Positions 6,075-9,055 of a DNA stretch of 9,055 bases are shown piece by piece (within the stretch, counting starts at the first letter, position 1; every line of letters begins with the position of its first letter). The translations under genes and the position numbers were made by a program. The stretch covers positions 1-9,055 of the forward strand of contig JAQICF010000005.1 in assembly GCA_027858795.1 (NCBI GenBank), read 5' to 3'. Source of the DNA: Candidatus Delongbacteria bacterium. GTDB lineage: Bacteria > Delongbacteria > UBA4055. The notes beneath the pieces were generated by a model, which was given only the letters and a program-made list of their open reading frames with translations, searched no databases and was not told the origin of the DNA.

Positions 6075-7715
6075 TTAATTCACATCTTTTTTACTGGTTC
6101 TACCTGAACTTCTGATCCTCGTATTCTTTTGCCAATTATCATTATCTTTTTCAAAATAATCTAAATTGTAGTGCAATCCTCTTGATTCTTTTCTAAAGTT
6201 CGCAAAACGGACTAATAGGCTGGCAACATCAGCAAGATTTCTTAGTTCTAAAGTTTCTTTTGTAAGCCTTGTCGTATTATAATACTCCCTGACCTGCCTT
6301 AGTAGAAGATCTACCATTTTCGTAGCCATCTCTAAACGGGCTTTACTTCTCACGATCCCTACAAATTCGCTTGTTAATCTTTTGATATTATTCTTCAAGT
6401 ATGAGATAATGATCTTCTCTTCTATATTATCAGGAGCCTCTGAATGCCAGTCTTTAATCCCACTAAAGTTCAATTCTGTTTTCTTGAGATAATGGACCGA
6501 TGCTAATGCTGATTTCTTTGCAAATACAAGTGCTTCTAATAATGAATTTGACGCTAATCTATTAGCTCCGTGAACACCATTCTGAGCAACTTCTCCTATC
6601 GCAAACAAACCTCTGACATCTGTACGTCCATTCAGATCTGCTTCTACTCCTCCGCATTGATAATGAGCAGCCGGAACTACCGGTATCATTTCTTTTGTGA
6701 TATCAATACCATTTTCAAGGCATTTTTTATAAATATTCGGGAATGAATTGATTACTTTCTTAGCTGAAAAATTTGTTACATCAATATAAACACAGGGATC
6801 ACCACTTTTTTTCATCTCGGCATCAATTGCTCTTGCTACGATATCTCTTGGAGCTAAACATCCCAATTTATGATACTTATACATGAATTTTTTATTCTTT
6901 CGAGTTTTTAATATACCTCCAAATCCCCTGACTGCCTCACTTATGAGAAATGAACTTTCCTCTGATTTTCCTGTGTATAAAGTCGTTGGATGAAACTGAA
7001 AAAATTCAAGGTTTGATATAGTCGCACCTGATCTGTAAGCCATTGCAATTCCATCTCCTGTTGCAGGGGAAGGATTTGATGTGTGTAAATAGACTTGACC
7101 GGATCCTCCCGTAGCAAGAATTGTAGATTTTGCCAGGATTTTCATTACTTTATCAGTCTTTATATCCAGAACATATGCACCATAGCATGTAACACCTTTC
7201 TGATCTTTCGGTATTTTTTTCTTTTGATGCTCTGTAAGAAGGTCAATACTGATAGTATTTTCCATTATATCGATATTTTGATTTGATTTTACATTTTTTG
7301 TTAAGGCTCTAACTAATTCTCTACCTGTTGCATCCTTAAAATGAAATACACGGCTTTTAGTATGTCCGCCTTCCTTGTGAAGAGAATAAAAACCTTTCCT
7401 TGTTTCCTTCGAGAATTTTGCACCAAGGTCTATAAGATCATCAATTACTGTCGGAGCTTCTTTAACGACCATTTCTACTGCTTTTAAATTACATAGCTCA
7501 TCTCCGGCTATTAAAGTGTCCTGGATATGATCTTCAAAGCTGTCACTCGGTTTTTCAACTGATGCTATGCCGCCCTGAGCCAAATATGTATTTGAATCTT
7601 TTATCTTGTTTTTGGATAAGAGCAATACCTTTCCATGCTTTGCCGCATGGATAGAAAAATACAAACCTGCTGCTCCAGTGCCAATAACCAGATAATCATA
7701 AATTTTTTGTTTCAT
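6075..7715 (-). CDS. nadB: L-aspartate oxidase (quinolinate synthase B protein)
   Basis: NadB oxidises L-aspartate to iminoaspartate with FAD, the first step of de novo NAD synthesis, in the cytoplasm; NadA then makes quinolinate. The 546-residue protein is full length (E. coli has 540). It shows the FAD-binding GTGAAG (12-17), SKNK...TYLAQGGIA (34-51), EGGHTKSRVFH (115-125), ATGGSGQVY (201-209) and FHPTTLY (241-247). LAPRDIVARAI (287-297) carries Arg290, AAHYQCGG (349-356) carries His351, and VHGANRLASNSLLEA (381-395) carries Arg386; these match the E. coli active-site residues in kind and in number. The C-terminal helical domain with LELRNLADVASLLVR and RKESRGLHYNLDY (508-520) distinguishes it from succinate dehydrogenase flavoproteins. 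The gene sits 126 nt after the LapA-like gene with no clear ribosome binding site. nadA and nadC are not in the window. Confidence 0.97.
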   Translation of the reverse strand: MKQKIYDYLVIGTGAAGLYFSIHAAKHGKVLLLSKNKIKDSNTYLAQGGIASVEKPSDSFEDHIQDTLIAGDELCNLKAVEMVVKEAPTVIDDLIDLGAKFSKETRKGFYSLHKEGGHTKSRVFHFKDATGRELVRALTKNVKSNQNIDIMENTISIDLLTEHQKKKIPKDQKGVTCYGAYVLDIKTDKVMKILAKSTILATGGSGQVYLHTSNPSPATGDGIAMAYRSGATISNLEFFQFHPTTLYTGKSEESSFLISEAVRGFGGILKTRKNKKFMYKYHKLGCLAPRDIVARAIDAEMKKSGDPCVYIDVTNFSAKKVINSFPNIYKKCLENGIDITKEMIPVVPAAHYQCGGVEADLNGRTDVRGLFAIGEVAQNGVHGANRLASNSLLEALVFAKKSALASVHYLKKTELNFSGIKDWHSEAPDNIEEKIIISYLKNNIKRLTSEFVGIVRSKARLEMATKMVDLLLRQVREYYNTTRLTKETLELRNLADVASLLVRFANFRKESRGLHYNLDYFEKDNDNWQKNTRIRSSGRTSKKDVN

Positions 7716-7746
7716 GGTATAAATCTTTTAAATAATATTTTTTGTC

Positions 7747-7767
7747 ATCCTGAACTTGATTCAGGAT
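7747..7767. repeat. Short dispersed-type palindrome (ATCCTGAA / TTCAGGAT)
   Basis: ATCCTGAA (7747-7754) and TTCAGGAT (7760-7767) form a perfect 8-bp stem with a 5-nt loop, preceded by GTC on the plus strand. The GTCATCCTGAACTTGATTC type of sequence is, from general knowledge, a very common intergenic repeat in many bacterial genomes. On the minus strand it is followed by GACAAAAAAT, not a T-run, so it does not look like a terminator of the upstream operon. It may affect mRNA stability between the LapA-like gene and nadB. Confidence 0.6.
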
Positions 7768-7790
7768 CTTTATTTATCTCTTGATACCTG

Positions 7791-7810
7791 CAAGGGGTTC
7801 AAACCCCTTG
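7791..7810. repeat. Perfect 9-bp palindrome in the lapA-like/nadB spacer
   Basis: CAAGGGGTT (7791-7799) and AACCCCTTG (7802-7810) are perfect inverted repeats around two bases. The GGTT-NN-AACC core is the same as in the palindrome at 1482-1501, suggesting both belong to one dispersed repeat class. No T-run follows in either direction, so it is not an obvious terminator. Confidence 0.62.
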
Positions 7811-7841
7811 TTCAATTCATCATACTTTCTAAATCACATTA

Positions 7842-8261
7842 CTAATAATCTATCAATTTCTTCCCTTCGTCAGTATTAATAGCTTTATTTGGATATTTCA
7901 TAACTTCTTTCAAGGTAGTTATTTCGTTTGATAAAGAATTATTTTCTACTTTCATTTTATCCAGGTCATTTACAGCAATAAGAAGGTCCTTGGTCTTTAT
8001 CTCAAGATCTTTACTAGTCAATTTTAACTCTTTTAACACCTTATTGTGTTCTTTTGAATTCTTGAAATCTTTTAATGCTGAGAAAAATGCAGATATAATT
8101 CCACCGAGCAGTAACGAAAAGAAAATAACCAGAATTACTGAAGCTTCAGGTAAATCTTTATTAAAAACTTTTAAAGTCGTTTTTGCATCATAATTTTGTA
8201 TCGTCAGCCATATTATAGCGAACAACAAAACCAACTGAAATATCCTTTTTGCATAATTCAT
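7842..8261 (-). CDS. LapA-domain small membrane protein with C-terminal coiled coil
   Basis: This 139-residue protein has two predicted membrane segments, about residues 7-21 and 42-64. Between them is the short motif TIQNYDAKTTLKVF typical of the LapA (DUF1049) family. The second helix contains the small-residue stretch LLLGGIISAF. Residues about 69-119 are charged, Lys/Leu/Glu/Asp-rich and read as a heptad coiled coil, facing the cytoplasm if both termini are inside. In E. coli, LapA works with LapB in regulating lipopolysaccharide synthesis. This protein is longer because of the coiled coil, and no LapB-like gene is present, so that role is not transferable. GAGAGG lies 6 nt before the ATG. 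It follows miaB by 20 nt and is likely co-transcribed with it. Confidence 0.75.
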   Translation of the reverse strand: MNYAKRIFQLVLLFAIIWLTIQNYDAKTTLKVFNKDLPEASVILVIFFSLLLGGIISAFFSALKDFKNSKEHNKVLKELKLTSKDLEIKTKDLLIAVNDLDKMKVENNSLSNEITTLKEVMKYPNKAINTDEGKKLIDY

Positions 8262-8267
8262 TTTATA

Positions 8268-8273
8268 CCTCTC
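8268..8273 (-). promoter_or_regulatory. Ribosome binding site of the LapA-like gene
   Basis: GAGAGG on the minus strand ends 6 nt before the ATG at 8261, in the 20-nt gap after the miaB stop. It fixes the start of the LapA-like protein. Confidence 0.6.
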
Positions 8274-8281
8274 AATTTATT

Positions 8282-9055
8282 TTATAATTTATTAATAATT
8301 TCACCGAATAGAGTAACTCCTTCAGCTTTGATTATCTTAACTTTCACATAATCTCCAATGTTGCAGTCATCTATCTTATCAAATATCACGATCCTGTTCT
8401 GTTCTGTTCTGCCTTTCAACTGATCCGTTCTCTTTTTACTTACTGATTCGATCAGTACTTCTTTTTCTATACCAACATCTTTACGCAATTGAACAAGTCC
8501 TATCTTTTTTTGAAGCTCTGATATTACTTGCTGCCTTCTTCCCTTTTCCTCTTTAGAAACATCATCTTTGAAATTTTTGGCTGACATTGTATTCTTTCTT
8601 TCCGAATATATGAACATGAATGCATTATCAAACTCAGTATCTTTCAATACTTTTACAGTTTTCTCAAAATCTTCATTAGTTTCTCCTGGAAATCCAACTA
8701 TAACATCTGTCGTTATTGCGATATCAGGTACCTTTCTTCTTATCATATCTATCTTTGCAAGATATTCTTCAATAGTATAACCACGGTTCATATTCTTTAG
8801 AACTTCGTTGCTACCGGCTTGAAAAGGTAAGTGAAAACTATTTGATATATTTGGATTTTTAATAATCACATCAATCAATTTTTCCGATAGATCTTTAGCA
8901 TGAGAAGTTGCGAATTTCAGTCTTTTCATGCCCTTAACTTCAGCAACTTTTTGAAGTAACTCAGGAAATCTTATGCCTTCATAGTTGTATGAATTTACAT
9001 TTTGACCCAGCAAGGTTATCTCTGAGATCCCTTTGGCAAGTGTTTGTTCAACTTC
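8282..9055 (-). CDS. miaB: tRNA-2-methylthio-N6-dimethylallyladenosine synthase MiaB, C-terminal part (5' end outside window)
   Basis: The open frame enters from the window edge and gives 257 residues, roughly the C-terminal 55-60% of a MiaB of about 440. MiaB is a radical-SAM enzyme with two iron-sulfur clusters that adds a methylthio group to isopentenyl-adenosine 37 of tRNAs reading U-starting codons. The fragment begins just after the missing CxxxCxxC cluster site. It shows EITLLGQNVNSY (12-23), HLPFQAGSNEVLKNMNRGYT (75-94), ITTDVIVGFPGETNEDF (114-130), and a C-terminal TRAM RNA-binding domain (about 195-255) with GRTEQNRIVIF. That last segment and the HLPxQxGS block favour MiaB over its relatives RimO and MtaB. 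The TTG at 9013 is internal to the conserved LLGQN segment and is not a start. Confidence 0.94.
   Translation of the reverse strand, partial: EVEQTLAKGISEITLLGQNVNSYNYEGIRFPELLQKVAEVKGMKRLKFATSHAKDLSEKLIDVIIKNPNISNSFHLPFQAGSNEVLKNMNRGYTIEEYLAKIDMIRRKVPDIAITTDVIVGFPGETNEDFEKTVKVLKDTEFDNAFMFIYSERKNTMSAKNFKDDVSKEEKGRRQQVISELQKKIGLVQLRKDVGIEKEVLIESVSKKRTDQLKGRTEQNRIVIFDKIDDCNIGDYVKVKIIKAEGVTLFGEIINKL

Noticed and set aside
4812..7715. An aspartate/asparagine metabolic pair (NadB plus asparagine synthetase)
   Set aside because: The second protein is exported and lacks the motifs of asparagine synthetase, so the metabolic link rests only on a doubtful database name.
7747..7767. Terminator between the LapA-like gene and nadB
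   Set aside because: The hairpin is followed on the minus strand by GAC and an A-run, not by T residues.
8282..9013. A complete protein starting at 9013
   Set aside because: The codon there is TTG inside the conserved LLGQN segment of MiaB, and the frame stays open to the window edge. The gene is truncated by the window, not short.

Overview
This AT-rich window (roughly two-thirds A+T by eye) carries genes only on the minus strand, so transcription runs from position 9055 towards 1. The protein families suggest a Gram-negative bacterium of the Bacteroidota/FCB type or a related candidate phylum. The clues are lipoprotein signal peptides (one with an SCSDD start), a secreted protein of the family databases call 'asparagine synthetase B' in Bacteroidota relatives, and an MBOAT protein paired with SGNH-type proteins. 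The phylum call is inference; no rRNA or species marker is present.

In transcription order, the upstream block (9055-6075) holds the 3' part of miaB (tRNA methylthiotransferase), a small LapA-like membrane protein with a coiled coil, a 126-nt spacer with two palindromic repeats, and a complete nadB (L-aspartate oxidase, first step of NAD synthesis). The next block (6062-1576) is four tightly packed genes with gaps of 12, 0, 1 and 1 nt: a secreted 416-residue protein misnamed asparagine synthetase B, an AlgI-like MBOAT acyltransferase, and two homologous membrane-anchored SGNH-hydrolase-like proteins. The MBOAT and the SGNH pair look like a cell-envelope O-acylation machine. The MBOAT would pass acetyl groups across the inner membrane and the SGNH proteins would act on a polymer outside it. 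The acceptor is not encoded here.

An intergenic island of about 250 nt (1324-1575) follows. It has several consecutive palindromes, one of which ends in a T-run and forms a good intrinsic terminator for the acylation genes. It also has a degenerate heptamer tandem repeat, a possible promoter and a 5'-leader hairpin. The last unit (1323-1) encodes two lipoproteins: a repeat protein of about ten 28-residue Tyr/Asp/Trp-rich units, and the N-terminus of a second lipoprotein cut by the window edge.

No tRNA, rRNA, CRISPR array, transposase or phage gene was seen. The most interesting items are the MBOAT/SGNH/SGNH module with its secreted neighbour of unknown activity, the Asp-to-Asn change at the usual triad position in both SGNH proteins, the YTY-repeat lipoprotein and the palindrome island.
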